A DNA stretch of 64,000 nt from positions 124,001 to 188,000 of the forward strand of contig JAPDOI010000697.1 in NCBI GenBank assembly GCA_029168955.1, read 5' to 3'. The notes under the pieces were generated by a model. That model worked only from the letters and a program-made list of their open reading frames with translations. It was not told the origin of the DNA and did no database searches. Both the position numbers and the translations under genes were made by a program. The DNA comes from Aplectana chamaeleonis (lineage: Eukaryota; Nematoda; Chromadorea; Rhabditida; Cosmocercidae). Shown piece by piece: positions 1 through 10,007 of the stretch; position 1 is the stretch's first letter, and each line of letters begins with the position of its first letter.

Positions 1-210
1 ATCTTCACCGAGGTCTGCGGTGAGGAGCCACCCTCTGCGGACCCCGGCGTAACTCGTCCCCGTCGTGAGGATACCCACTGTATCCTCCCAGCAACCAAAA
101 TTATGCTGGCCTCCGGAGAGTGACCCGAAGTCACCTTTCAGGGCCGGCAGCAGAATGCCGAATGAGGACTCTGGTGGGATGAGGCTGTTTTTATACCGGC
201 GGTGCTCATA
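1..210 (-). promoter_or_regulatory. Promoter/leader-like repeat cassette, copy 1 (runs off window start)
   Basis: Read on the minus strand, a TATAAAA motif (about 188-195) lies some 60 bp upstream of a GGTGACTTCGGGTC block (about 121-137). The same arrangement, TATA then GGTGACTACGAGT, recurs on the minus strand near 27450-27520 and 55870-55940. Downstream the minus strand stays open to the window edge and resembles the conceptual product of the other copies weakly (a GD-F-S-SGG pattern). It could be an LTR or the 5' end of a multicopy gene; the sequence does not decide. Confidence 0.35.
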
Positions 211-214
211 GTAA

Positions 215-450
215 ACACATTGAGACGTGATCACATTGAGACGTGATTATTCGTGTTATCATGTTTTCGCTGGGATGTTTTCATTTGTTTAGAAATTTCT
301 GAGATGCCAGCAACGGCGGTCATTTCACCCTTTGCGCTGAGTGGTATCCAGCCGCTCAACAACTGATATGCATTAACATGTTAGCGCAGGCGGTATTTTC
401 ACGCTTTGCGCCGACTGATATCCAACCGCTCAGCAAACTCACCCTTTGCG
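215..450. repeat. Short direct duplications
   Basis: ACATTGAGACGTGAT occurs twice in immediate succession (about 217-245). A longer motif holding CTTTGCGC, TATCCA and CCGCTCA occurs near 321 and again near 395, about 74 bp apart, with a partial third CACCCTTTGCGC near 440. No gene is visible. Confidence 0.5.
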
Positions 451-717
451 CGGATAAGCTTTCATATGACGGCGCTAAAGGTGAATTTGATGCCTTATGA
501 TAACAAAGCGTGATAAAGGCCGCTTTCGCCGAAGCATCAAGTCTCGAATTGGCAGAGTACGTCGCTACCCACTGCCCTTTCTTCCAATTTGTAGAGTTCA
601 CAAGCTATTAATCTCGCCTTACCGTCTCTATCATGATAAGGACAAACGCATTCTCATTTTATATGGTGTTTCCCTAGTTCACCAACGTCATGCCCTTGTT
701 CTCAATGAATGAAATTA

Positions 718-1315
718 GGCCCCGGTCATAGTTGGTGCTATTTGCATCTGCATCCCCCCCCGCACCCCCCAACACCCCCCAACACCACCCCGGTCGATAC
801 GTATGTTTAAAATGATGGAGTGAGGTTGAGAAAATCACTTGATGCATCCAACTAGATATGACGATGATTACGTGGCGAACAGGATTGCACCTGTTCAGAG
901 AAATAGTGAAGGCGAGTATGGTGAAGTCACGGAGGTAGCAGTAAGGTTAGCTTTCTAGTGATACGCAATGTTTTATCATCGACCCACCCACCCGGTGATT
1001 TTCTCATCCGCCGTTATCCACGTATTGCATGGATATCGACCGCGTCGGATACATTGAGTGATTTTTCAACCTCACTCCATCATTTTAAACATTCGTATCG
1101 ACCGGTGCGGGGAAGTTAAAAGGGGGAGCGGGGGGATACACTGAGCATTTTCTCAGCTTCACCTCACCATGTTGTTCATACGTATCGACCGGGTGGGTGT
1201 TGGGGGTGTTGGGGGTGCGGGGGATACACCGAGTGATTTTGCATCCCATTTCCAATGCATTTTGTGTGTATTGACCGGGCTGGAGGCGTCGGCTCATCCA
1301 ACTATGACCGGGGCC
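718..1315. mobile_element. PIF/Harbinger-type MITE with TTA target duplication
   Basis: The ends are inverted repeats (GGCCCCGGTCATAGTTGG and its complement) flanked by TTA on both sides (715-717 and 1316-1318). The second copy of family B near 12755-12765 has an uninterrupted site with a single ATTA, which supports a 3-bp TTA duplication as in PIF/Harbinger elements. Inside, a motif built of ATCGACCG, GGGGATACA and a GAGTGATTTT-like stretch recurs about three times and in inverted form, giving further subterminal inverted repeats. There is no transposase; it is non-autonomous. Confidence 0.7.
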
Positions 1316-1631
1316 TTAGTAGGTGGTTGTTTATGTTTTTGTGGTGCAGATTTTGATAAGCTCAGACTTGCAACATATAAAAAACTGGTTTTTGGAAGTT
1401 AGTTAGGAATCGAAATGACTGAGCGGTTGCAATGAGTGGCGAACAGAGAAGGTGCGGAAGTGGACCTGCTGCTTGTTTCCTAAAACTGGCAAGAAAAATG
1501 TCTCAGGAGTTCTGCGTCAATCTCGAAACGCGTCGCACGCTTCTCAAAATTCAAGTTTTCTAATCTGTTTTCTTCTCCACAAAAAGGTTAAGATTTAGCA
1601 TTAAAAATTTAAAAAAACCTTTTTCAAATTC

Positions 1632-2600
1632 TTCACTCTTGGTAATGTCCTGCACACTCCCACTGCGGTCCTGCTAACTTTTGATGACCTGCACACTCCC
1701 ACTCGTGACCTGTGCATTTTCTATGACGCCCTGCACACTCCCACTGGGGACCTGCGCACCCTCTATGACGTCCTGCACCCTACCATTTGGGTCCTGCACA
1801 CTATCTGTGACGTGCTGCACACTCGCGTTGGGGTCCTGCACACATTCAATGACGTCCTGCGCACTCCTACTCAGGACCTGCACATTTTCTGTTATGTCCT
1901 GCACACTCCAGCTGGGGTCCTGAGCAATTTCTATGACGTCCTGCACACTCCCGCTGGGGACCTGCACATTTTCTATGATGTCCTGCGCACTTCCACCGGG
2001 TCCTGCACACTTTCTATGACGTCCTGCACACTTCCTCTGGGGTCCTGCACATTTTCTACGATGTCCTGCACACTCCCGCTGGGGTCCTGCACAATTTCTA
2101 TGACGTCCTGCACACTTCCTTTTGGGGTCCTGTACACTTTCAATGACGTCCTGCACACTCCCGCTGGAGACCTGCACATTTTCTATGATGTCCTGCACAC
2201 TTCCACCGGGGTCCTGTACACTTTCTATGACGTCGTGCATACTCCCACTGGGGTCCTGCACACTTTCTACGACGTCCTGCACACTTCCGCTGGGGTCCTG
2301 CACACTTTCCATGACGCCCTGCACACTCCCACTGGGGTCCTCCACACTTTCTATGACGTCCTGCACACTTCCGCTGGGGTCCTGCACACTTTCCATGACG
2401 CCCTGCACACTCCCACTGGGGTCCTCCACACTTTCTATGACGTCCTGCACACTTCCGCTGGGGTCCTGCACATTCCTACTTAGGGCCTGCGCACTTTCTA
2501 TGACGTCCTGCACACCCGGATTAGGGTCCTGCACACTTTCTATGACTTCTTGCACATCCTCACTGGGGTCCTGCACTCCTTTATGACGCCCTGCATTTTT
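1632..2600. repeat. 42-bp minisatellite made of two alternating 21-bp units
   Basis: Tandem copies of 42 bp, each made of subunit A (CACTTTCTATGACGTCCTGCA) and subunit B (CACTCCCACTGGGGTCCTGCA), both 21 bp and sharing TCCTGCACACT. About 20 dimers are present with point differences and a few indels. The 42-bp period keeps several frames free of stops, including a minus-strand frame of about 300 codons with a 14-residue repeat (VQDVIESVQDPSGS), but nothing supports translation. Arrays of the same unit occur at 11655-12440, 43165-43845 and 62450-62780. Confidence 0.9.
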
Positions 2601-2797
2601 GCATCGCTAGACGACTCGCAGAAGTTATCATGACCCACGGCCAAAAGTGCGCTCCACGGACAAACTTCGGTTGCCCTGAGGCACGTAAGAGGTGACTCGG
2701 GCTGATTTTTGGTAATCGATACATCTCGCACCCACCTAAATGTTGGTACCATTTCATACAAGTTTTGATCGGCCATTCCTAAGATATGCGGGACACA

Positions 2798-2801
2798 TGC
2801 A

Positions 2802-2835
<34 letters not shown>
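2798..2835. repeat. (AC)n microsatellite
   Basis: A nearly pure AC run next to the right edge of family B copy 1; a TG-rich stretch sits at the matching edge of copy 2. Confidence 0.9.
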
Positions 2836-3444
2836 TCGGGACATAACTGCTTTAAGTATAAGGATTGCATTACTAGGATTAATTGATATGATCGATGCAT
2901 CAATGTAGTCTTGATCCAAAAATTCGTTCACTATAAAAAATTACGAAGTGAGGAATCCCCTACTCCGGTCGTCGCCATCATTTTTTCCCAGGGAGGTGGG
3001 GGGGGAGGCTGAGCAAACCGCTTGAATCGGAGGGGGGTTGGACCAAAGTTGGGTTGTATCACACCTCCGGCCGTAGCCTGGTGCCGACTGTGCATATCCC
3101 GAACAACTACCAGCGATTTATAGGCCAAAGTTGGTGTGATCCCTCCATTGGGTAGCGATAATAAAGAGCAATCATTTTTTTAAATCTAGATTGCTTACGG
3201 AAATCTTTCATGTATTTAGTCGTTAGTCGTTTGACGTAACACTGAAAAAAGCCCGGTAGTCCTTGAAGCTCTTAGCCTCCAGTCGCAATTAAGCACATCC
3301 CTGATGGGATCCCTGTGGGACCAGAATTTTGATTCGTAATGCTCTAGGGTCCAGGATGGAGGAGCGTCTGGGGAATAATGATCTGATATTGGCTATGCTC
3401 TTCAGCCTGAGGGTCAAGGACATATTTTCGATGGCAGCAACAAG

Positions 3445-3625
3445 TATACTTTGTTCCGTTTTCCGATTCCGAATTCCGATTTCCGCAGCTTTTCGGCTTC
3501 GGAATTCCGCTTTCCGATTTCCGAAATTTCAAAACTTGTTTCGATTTCCGATTCTCGATTTCCGGAATTTAAATTTTGTTTCGATTTCCGAGTTCCGATT
3601 TCCGAAATTGAAAATGTTTATTCCG
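3445..3625. repeat. CGGAAATCG word array, left arm
   Basis: A degenerate array of TTCCGATTTCCG-like words (complement CGGAAATCGGAA) within the left palindrome arm; the matching array is at 7215-7405. Confidence 0.7.
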
Positions 3626-4313
3626 CTCGTCCCTGCTTCCGACGACTCTGCCAGCGCTCTTCCTAAAACCCCACTCACCATCCAAAACACTATGTGCGCT
3701 CCTTCAAAGCTACTACTCGCTTTCTAGACTTTTCATGCACGCTCCTCTCCTACTTGCGGTCACCTCACGACAGTGCGCGTGCTATACCTTAACCCGTACG
3801 GGGGCTCCATAAACCTATCCACCATCAAATTCCTTGAGCGCACTCCTCCTATAACCTTACTCCCTCCAGCGACACAGCGCGAACCTCCTGAGATCCCACT
3901 AACCTTCCGTAACCCTGGTTAGACACCTCCTGAACAATAGCTTTCTCTTCAAAATTGGGCTCGTTCCTCTTCAACCTCAAATCGTTTCTCACGACAATGC
4001 GCGCTCTTCCTAAACCTGTGCGCGTTTCTCTTAAACCTCCATTCACTATAAAATCCATTGTGCGCGTTTTTCATAGTCTCTAACAGTTTCCCAAGACTTC
4101 TATGCGCGCCTCCTGAAACCCTATTTACTTCCACGACGCTAGACGCTCCTCTTGTACCCTTCTCCCTACCAACGACACTGCGCGCACTTTGTGGACCCCC
4201 ATTCACCTTCCATGACGTTGTGCGCGCTTTTCATACACCACTTACTCACTTTCCACTGCACTGTGCCTGCTCCTTCTGACCCTCTACTCCTTTTCTACCA
4301 CGTTCTCCAATTT

Positions 4314-6031
4314 CCTCGGAAAATGATCGATTTCAACCTCATGTACAAACTTACGACGGAAGAAATTTGCTTGACTCCCCCCTCGCTTTTCGAACTGTCT
4401 CCAACCATAGGTGTATCAAGAGGTCACCCCTACAGAATAAGACCAGAGAAACCCACAACGCGTGCATATGAGGGTTCTTTCCTAATAAGAGTGGTACAGC
4501 TTTGGAACAGCCTGGGCCCTGATTTTTTCAGATGTAGGAACTCCCGTACATTCCAAACCCATCTAGCATGGCATCTCAAAAGTTTGTCCGATCAGTGACT
4601 TTCATTGGTCCACCCAGACCTCTTTTCAACCTACTTGCGCGCGCGGAACAAACTGAACTACTAAAATTTCGAACTCGTTTCCAATTTTTTATCCTTACGC
4701 GCCGCCATTAAAACATGAGCACAGCAACACTTTATCTATAATGATTCGAACGATTCACGGTCTAGGTTCATTAACGATTTGTCCGCGGGGTGAGGCGAGT
4801 GTGGCGCGGAGTCTCTGAATTTCATGCACTCTACCTCTATCTCGCTCCTCCGAGGAGGGGCGGGGTGGAGGTGGAGGGCGGGGAATTTGGGAGGCTCCGG
4901 GTTGTGCTCACCCTCACCGAGTGGATCAGACGTCCCGTACATCTCCATTGCGTCATGTTGTCCTCGTTTGCGCAGGAGAATGTGGATCGTTGCTGTTGCG
5001 GCGGCGTTGTTGTGTCGGCTTGGCTGCTGGCGTTGCTGCGGCGTCGTGAGCATGGTGGTCGATGGAGTGGTGTCTGCTTGGCAGTGTTGTTGACAGCGGG
5101 CTGGTGGTGGCGATGATGTTGTGAGCGCTGGACAGGCCGTATTTATTCGGCTGTCACCGCGCGCGATCACTCATCGTCAATGATTGTTGACCATGTGATG
5201 GTGATCATGGGAAAATCAAGGAAATTTTGCTTTTGACTTCACATCTATTAGAAAAAAATGACTCACTAGCCTATTAGAAAGAAAGACTGATCACAATAAG
5301 TGTTTCCTCGCTCTCCCACATCTTCAAAATGGCTGTTATGACCTTATTCATCTGTTTTTTTTTACAGAATACGTTTCCCTCCGTGATTTCAGCACATTGT
5401 TCGAATGAATGGCAGCAGCATCATTTTCAGCTACCGGATTTCGAGCAATGGAAAGCAAGGCCGAAAGTATTTGATTTGAGCATTATCTCGAGAATAATCT
5501 CTCATTCCCCTTCTGTCTGTTTGTTACTTCGTAAATGAGTAGCTTAATCGCGACGTAAATACGTGCCCCAAATGTGCTAGTTTGACTGATTTCTTAAGAT
5601 TTTTTTTGAAGGCTTTGTCATCTCAATACATACCGGACAAAGTCACTGCTGCTGGCCCGACTGCTTTCCTTCCTTCGCAATCGCCCTGGGTGCGTACCAG
5701 TTTAAAGAGGCTCTTGAAATATAGAGCCCGCCCGGGAATCGATAACCAGTTGCGTGCTTAGGCAGTAGTAGATCTTCTTGCGGCCAAGTGGGTCAGCAGT
5801 ACTGGTGAGATATATGAAGTCCAACATATGAATCAATTCTATCACTCAGACTACATTTCGACAAGAGCACGGTTAACTGCGGAATTTCGTTGCCCCTAGG
5901 CTACTAATTTATAAGGTTTTTGTTGTTTTTTTGCTGTTCTCTGGTCATTCATGGTTTACTATTGCTTGTTTTTTTTTCCTACGTTTTATTTGTCATTGGC
6001 TGCAATAAATAAATAAATAAATAATGTTATG
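4314..6031 (+). mobile_element. 5'-truncated CR1-like LINE at the palindrome centre
   Basis: The insertion starts inside reverse-transcriptase coding sequence and ends in a tail of repeated AAAT units (about 6004-6024), as CR1/Jockey-type LINEs do. CCAATTT flanks it on both sides (4307-4313 and 6032-6038), a likely target duplication. Between the end of the coding part (4598) and the tail lie about 1.3 kb in which I recognise nothing; its 4790-5120 part is GC-rich and open in several frames on both strands. Confidence 0.6.
4316..4598 (+). pseudogene. C-terminal fragment of a CR1/Jockey-type reverse transcriptase
   Basis: About 93 codons remain. The pattern FNLMYKL, then SRGHPYRIRPEK, then FLIRVVQLWNSL and a final FQTHL region matches the usual end of CR1/Jockey-clade polymerases (the RGH-x-x-R and WNSLP-like blocks downstream of the thumb). 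All catalytic motifs and the endonuclease are missing, so it cannot act by itself. The open frame runs further upstream into palindrome-arm sequence (to about 4152), but that part is not related. The stop at 4596-4598 is likely the original LINE stop, with 3' UTR after it. Confidence 0.6.
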
Positions 6032-6562
6032 CCAATTTGGAGAACGTCGTAGAAAACGAGTAGAGGTTCAGAAGGAGCACGCACAGTGCAGTGGAAAGTG
6101 AGTAAGTGGTCTATGAAAAGCGCGCACAACGTCATGGAAGGTGAATGGGGGTCCACAAAGTGCGCGCAGTGTCGTTGGTAGGGAGAAGGGTACAAGAGGA
6201 GCGCGTCTAGCGTCGTGGAAGTAAATAGGGTTTCAGGAGGCGCGCATAGAAGTCTTGGGAAACTATTAGGAGACTATGAAAAACGCGCACAATGGATTTT
6301 ATAGTGAATGGAGGTTTATGAGAAACGCGCACAGATTTAGGGAAGAGCGCGCATTGTCGTGAGAAACGATTTGAGGTTGAAGAGGAACGAGCCCAATTTT
6401 GAAGAGAAAGCTATTGTTCAGGAGGTGTCTAACCAGGGTTACGGAAGGTTAGTGGGATCTCAGGAGGTTCGCGCTGTGTCGCTGGAGGGAGTAAGGTTAT
6501 AGGAGGAGTGCGCTCAAGGAATTTGATGGTGGATAGGTTTCTGGAGCACCCGTACGGGTTAA

Positions 6563-7058
6563 AGGCAGCAGACACGCTCGAAAAAGTTGTTGAGATAGCT
6601 AAGTTTCTGAAGTCGCATGGCTCCTTGTAGACTGCTCACACCGTTGGAAGCGCCAAAAACGAGTCAAAACTACTAAATTTCAGCAACGGAAATCGAAAAA
6701 TTTCTGCAACCCCGCCCCTAAGCTTCGACAACCCCGCCCCAAAATACAAACTCGTCCAGATTGATAGTACTAATACGGTTCCTTTGGCTGGTTTTTGATG
6801 CTTCCAACGAGGTTAACGTTCCAGTACAGGCTGTAAGAGTATATCGGCTTCTCTATCTCAACCGTTTTGTTGCTAATATTCGCTGTTTCAACCGCGCGCC
6901 GTGAAACTCGTCCACTTTCACCTGATAATAAAATAACCGTTATTCCTCTATTTGCACACATTTTTCGTTCGTTTTTTCGTCAGTTCCCAATACAACCAGC
7001 TCCAAACCTTTGATTTATGTCATAAAATCGATACCATTTTTGAGCGTGTCTGCTGCCT
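6563..7058. mobile_element. TTAA-target MITE, GCAGCAGACACGCTC subfamily
   Basis: Inverted ends AGGCAGCAGACACGCTC flanked by TTAA (6559-6562 and 7059-7062). The opposite arm of the palindrome has an uninterrupted site with one TTAA (CCTTAACCCGTACGGG, about 3790-3805), which establishes a TTAA target duplication. TTAA is the target of piggyBac-type transposases, though the terminal bases are not the usual CCC. No coding sequence was recognised. Relatives: 9741-11044, 42006-42481, and the AGGCAGTGTTCACG subfamily at 48433, 51119, 53472 and 53962. Confidence 0.8.
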
Positions 7059-7214
7059 TTAAGGTATAGCACGCGCACTGTCGTGAGGTGACCGCAAGTA
7101 GGAGAGGAGCGTGCATGAAAAGCCTAGAAAGTGAGTAGTAGCTTTGAAGGAGCGCACATAGTGTTTTGGATAGTGAGTGGGGTTTTAGGAAGAGCGCTGG
7201 CAGAGTCGTCGGAA

Positions 7215-7405
7215 GCAGGGATGAGCGGAATAAAAATTTTGAATTTCGGAAATCGGAACTCGGTAATCGGAACAAAATTTAAATTTCGGAAATCGAAAAT
7301 CGGAAATCGAAAGAAGTTTTAAAATTTTGGAAATCGGAAAGCGGAATTCCGAAGCCGAAAAACTGCGGAAATCGGAACTCGGAATCGGAAAACGGAACAA
7401 AGTAT
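7215..7405. repeat. CGGAAATCG word array, right arm
   Basis: Complement of the 3445-3625 array, made of CGGAAATCGGAACTCGG-like words. Confidence 0.7.
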
Positions 7406-8079
7406 ACTTGCTGCCCACATCGAAAAGTATGTCTTTGACCCGCAGGCTGACAAGCCTAGCCAATATCAAATCATCATTCCCCAGATTCTCCTCCATCCTG
7501 GACCCTAGAGCATTACGAATCAAAATTCTGGTCCCATGGGATCCCATCAAGGATGTGCTTAATTGCGACTGGAGGCTAAGAGCTTCAAGGACTACTGGGC
7601 TTTTTCAGCGTTACGTCAAACGACTAACGACTAAATACATGAAAGATTTCCGTAAGCAATCTAGATTTAAAAAAAAAATGATTGCTCTTTATTATCGCTA
7701 CCCAATGGAGGGATCACACCAACTTTGGCCTATAAATCGCTGGTAGTTGTTCGGGATATGCACAGTCGGCACCAGGCTACGGCCGGAGGTGTGATACAAC
7801 CCAACTTTGGTCCAACCCCCCGCCAATTCAAGCGGTTTGCTCAGCCCCCCCCCCTCCCTGGGAAAAAATGATGGCGACGACCGGAGTAGGGGATTCCTCA
7901 CTTCGTAATTTTTTATAGTGAACGAATTTTTGGATCAAGACTACATTGATGCATCGATCATATCAATTAATCCTAGTAATGCAATAAATAAATGATTTAC
8001 ACGGAAGCAGACAAAAACAACTGTCCAGCGACAATGACAGCAACTGTTTGTTCAATGGCTGAACATTCATTACCGCCCT

Positions 8080-8315
8080 GAGGGTACATAGGTGCGGTTC
8101 CAGGCATGAAAACCACATTTCGCGATTGGATATCCGGATGTGAAAACGCACCCAGAATTTCATGGACGAAGCTTCAAGCAGAACAGCGCTACATAGTGTG
8201 GGCGGAGCCTGTTTTCATGCCCTGAGAGCACATAGGTGCGATTTCGGGAATGAAAACCACAGTTAGTAAATTGCTATCCGGATGTGAAAACGCATCCGAA
8301 TTTTTATGAACGCAG
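8080..8315. repeat. Direct duplication of about 140 bp
   Basis: The phrases CCCTGAG-GACATAGGTGCG, GAATGAAAACCACA, TATCCGGATGTGAAAACGCA and CGAAGCTTCA-like occur in the same order near 8082-8175 and again near 8220-8310, with differences. Confidence 0.6.
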
Positions 8316-8459
8316 CTTCAGGTCGAAAGGCGCTGCGAAAGGCGCAAGCTGACGAGTCTCAACTTGTTAACTTGTCAGTGGATGCAGATTAAGACTATTT
8401 CCGCATTTTGTTCCGATTTCTGCACCCATTTTTTCGGAAATCGGAAAGCGCAATTCCGA

Positions 8460-8705
8460 CCCCTTCATCAGGATGTCATGTAAAGTACATAGAGCATCTG
8501 ATGACGTCATAAGGGTGTCATGTAAAGTACATAGGGCATCTGATGACTTCATCAGGATGTCATGTAAAGTACATAGGGCATCTGATGACGTCATCAGGAC
8601 GTCGTGACAAGGTCGTGCCAAGTGCATAAAGCATCTGGTGACGTCATCAGTACGTCGTGCCAAGGTGGTGCCAAGCGCATAGGGCATCTTCTGATATCAT
8701 CAGGA
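8460..8705. repeat. Tandem array with 42-bp units holding TGATGACGTCATCA
   Basis: The first units are 42 bp (ATCAGGATGTCATGTAAAGT followed by ACATAGGGCATCTGATGACGTC), then longer degenerate ones in which CGTCGTGCCAAGG replaces the middle. The palindrome TGATGACGTCATCA, containing a full CRE-like TGACGTCA, sits at unit junctions. No gene is visible. Confidence 0.75.
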
Positions 8706-8771
8706 CATCCATGCTATTCGAAAAATATTGAAGATTTTTCAGGAATATTACTTTGTAATATCAATAAAAAG

Positions 8772-9385
8772 TGAACAATTCTATCAAAAAGGGGTCTTCC
8801 AAGCAAAAGAGGCTTGGTTGGCGTCAGAAACGTTCCAACAAGAAGGGAACAATAGGTAAGTAGAATGAGGAGAGTGTACAAAAAGTGAACAATATTTTCT
8901 GAGACTGATTTTCCTGGCCGATACTTCTTAACAGCAAAAATAAACCGTTGCGGTGTTCTACATGGAAGCACTCTGTGGTTCCAAAAATTGGTCTTGACTA
9001 CACGAGAATCGTTAGAAAGTATGTGCATGTAAACCTAATACTTACCATCAGAATGGAAGATGATGCCAAAAACACAGACGGACGGTTAGCTCCAGCTGCT
9101 ACGAGAAGCGAAACCAAAGTGCAGCATCTAATGAGAGTATTTTCTTATAATCTCGTCAAAGAATTGAAGTCCATTCTTGGAAACCATTGAAGTCTTCCTC
9201 GTGAAGTACCACAACGACTTGTTTTTGCTGTTAAGAAGTATCGGCCAGGAAAATCAGTCTCAGAAAATATTGTTCGCTTTTTGTACACTCTCCTCATTCC
9301 ACTTACCTATTGTTCCCTTTTGTTGAACGTTTCTGACGCCAACCAAACCTCTTTGCTTGGAAGACCCCTTTTTGATAGATTTATT
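8772..9385. mobile_element. Inverted-repeat element with arms of about 190 bp
   Basis: The left arm (about 8772-8960) and right arm (about 9205-9385) are reverse complements, including CTTCCAAGCAAAGAGG-like, CTTACCTATTGTTCCC-like and GATTTTCCTGGCCGATAC stretches. The central 240 bp is unique. A fragment of the same arm recurs near 50070-50190. No transposase and no clear target duplication were found. Confidence 0.65.
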
Positions 9386-9390
9386 TAGTG

Positions 9391-9740
9391 TTATTCTTGA
9401 ACGGAGTTTGCATTACCTCCCATAAGCACAGGCTTTTTGGGTTGGAGAAACCGTCCTAGAGGCGGAAGTTCTTTAGAATTTTGAAATGCAAAGTTTGAAG
9501 GGACCCGCCAAATCTGTGATTTTGAAGATAAGCAACTTCCTGATCTTCTTTTGCATTCACAGTTGCTCGAATTCTCATTTTTATAACATTTATGAATCTT
9601 TTTTGAAGAGCTAGGTGGCTCCGCAGCCATCATTTTGGGGAGGGCTTGAACTTTGCTCCGATATAGACAGTAGCTCCACCAAATGTCTGCGTCTCCTGTG
9701 TCCATCATGATATCCATCTGGAGCGGTCTGTCACACTGAA
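9391..9740 (-). other. Unrecognised minus-strand open frame
   Basis: A frame of about 115 codons lies between two elements and reads on into the end of the next MITE, so its apparent start at 9798 is not real. It has a Cys-Glu-Cys stretch and basic residues but no family I recognise. It may be chance, or a decayed transposon exon. Confidence 0.15.
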
Positions 9741-10007
9741 CGGCAGCATACACGCTCGCAAAAGTAGTTGAGGTAACGACGCTGATTAACTCAAACAACC
9801 AATACTATAACGCCTACGTCGTTGGAAACGTCGAAGACGAAACAAGGCGACCGTTTTGAAGCAATGAAGTTATTGGGAAGGCGGGGTACCACAGGTAAAG
9901 TGGGAGAGGTTCCACACCTCAATGCTCAAAATTTCTTTAAACAAAAGGTTATTTTGGCTCGTTTTCGAGGCCTCAAACGGCGTAAGCGTTCAGAACTCTG
10001 AGAAAAT

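Larger units (their letters stand above)
560..2805 (+). repeat. Dispersed repeat family B, copy 1, with internal minisatellite
   Basis: This block matches 11368-12960 in inverted orientation. Shared parts are a 580-715 flank (matching about 12762-12915), a 1330-1640 flank (matching about 12430-12750), a 42-bp minisatellite, and a 2600-2800 flank (matching about 11385-11590) that ends next to a CA/TG-rich run in both copies. A MITE at 718-1315 interrupts only this copy. I found no clear terminal inverted repeats and no coding domain, so it is probably a non-autonomous element or a dispersed segmental repeat. Confidence 0.6.
2864..7985. mobile_element. Giant palindromic (foldback) element with arms of about 1.45 kb
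   Basis: The segment 2864-4313 is repeated in reverse complement at about 6032-7985, which holds a 0.5-kb insertion at 6563-7058. The outermost bases are ATTGCATTACTAGGATTAAT and its complement. Arms match over CGGAAATCG-rich sequence, a tract of GCGC-rich short phrases and a conserved outer 700 bp. Without the LINE at 4314-6031 and the MITE, the arms meet with almost no loop: GTTCTCCAATTTGGAGAAC would be the centre. It is either a foldback transposon or an ancient inverted duplication. No transposase was recognised. Confidence 0.8.

Noticed and set aside
1674..2576. A 300-codon minus-strand frame with a 14-residue repeat, and similar frames in the other arrays
   Set aside because: The 42-bp period is a multiple of three, so stop-free frames arise in several frames and on both strands at once. 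Indels in the arrays shift the frame, and there are no flanking exons.
1632..2600. CRISPR-like array
   Set aside because: The units are contiguous with no unique spacers and the genome is eukaryotic; it is a minisatellite.
4736..5170. A 144-codon minus-strand frame and overlapping plus-strand frames
   Set aside because: GC-rich low-complexity DNA open in several frames; no domain, and it sits inside a LINE insertion.
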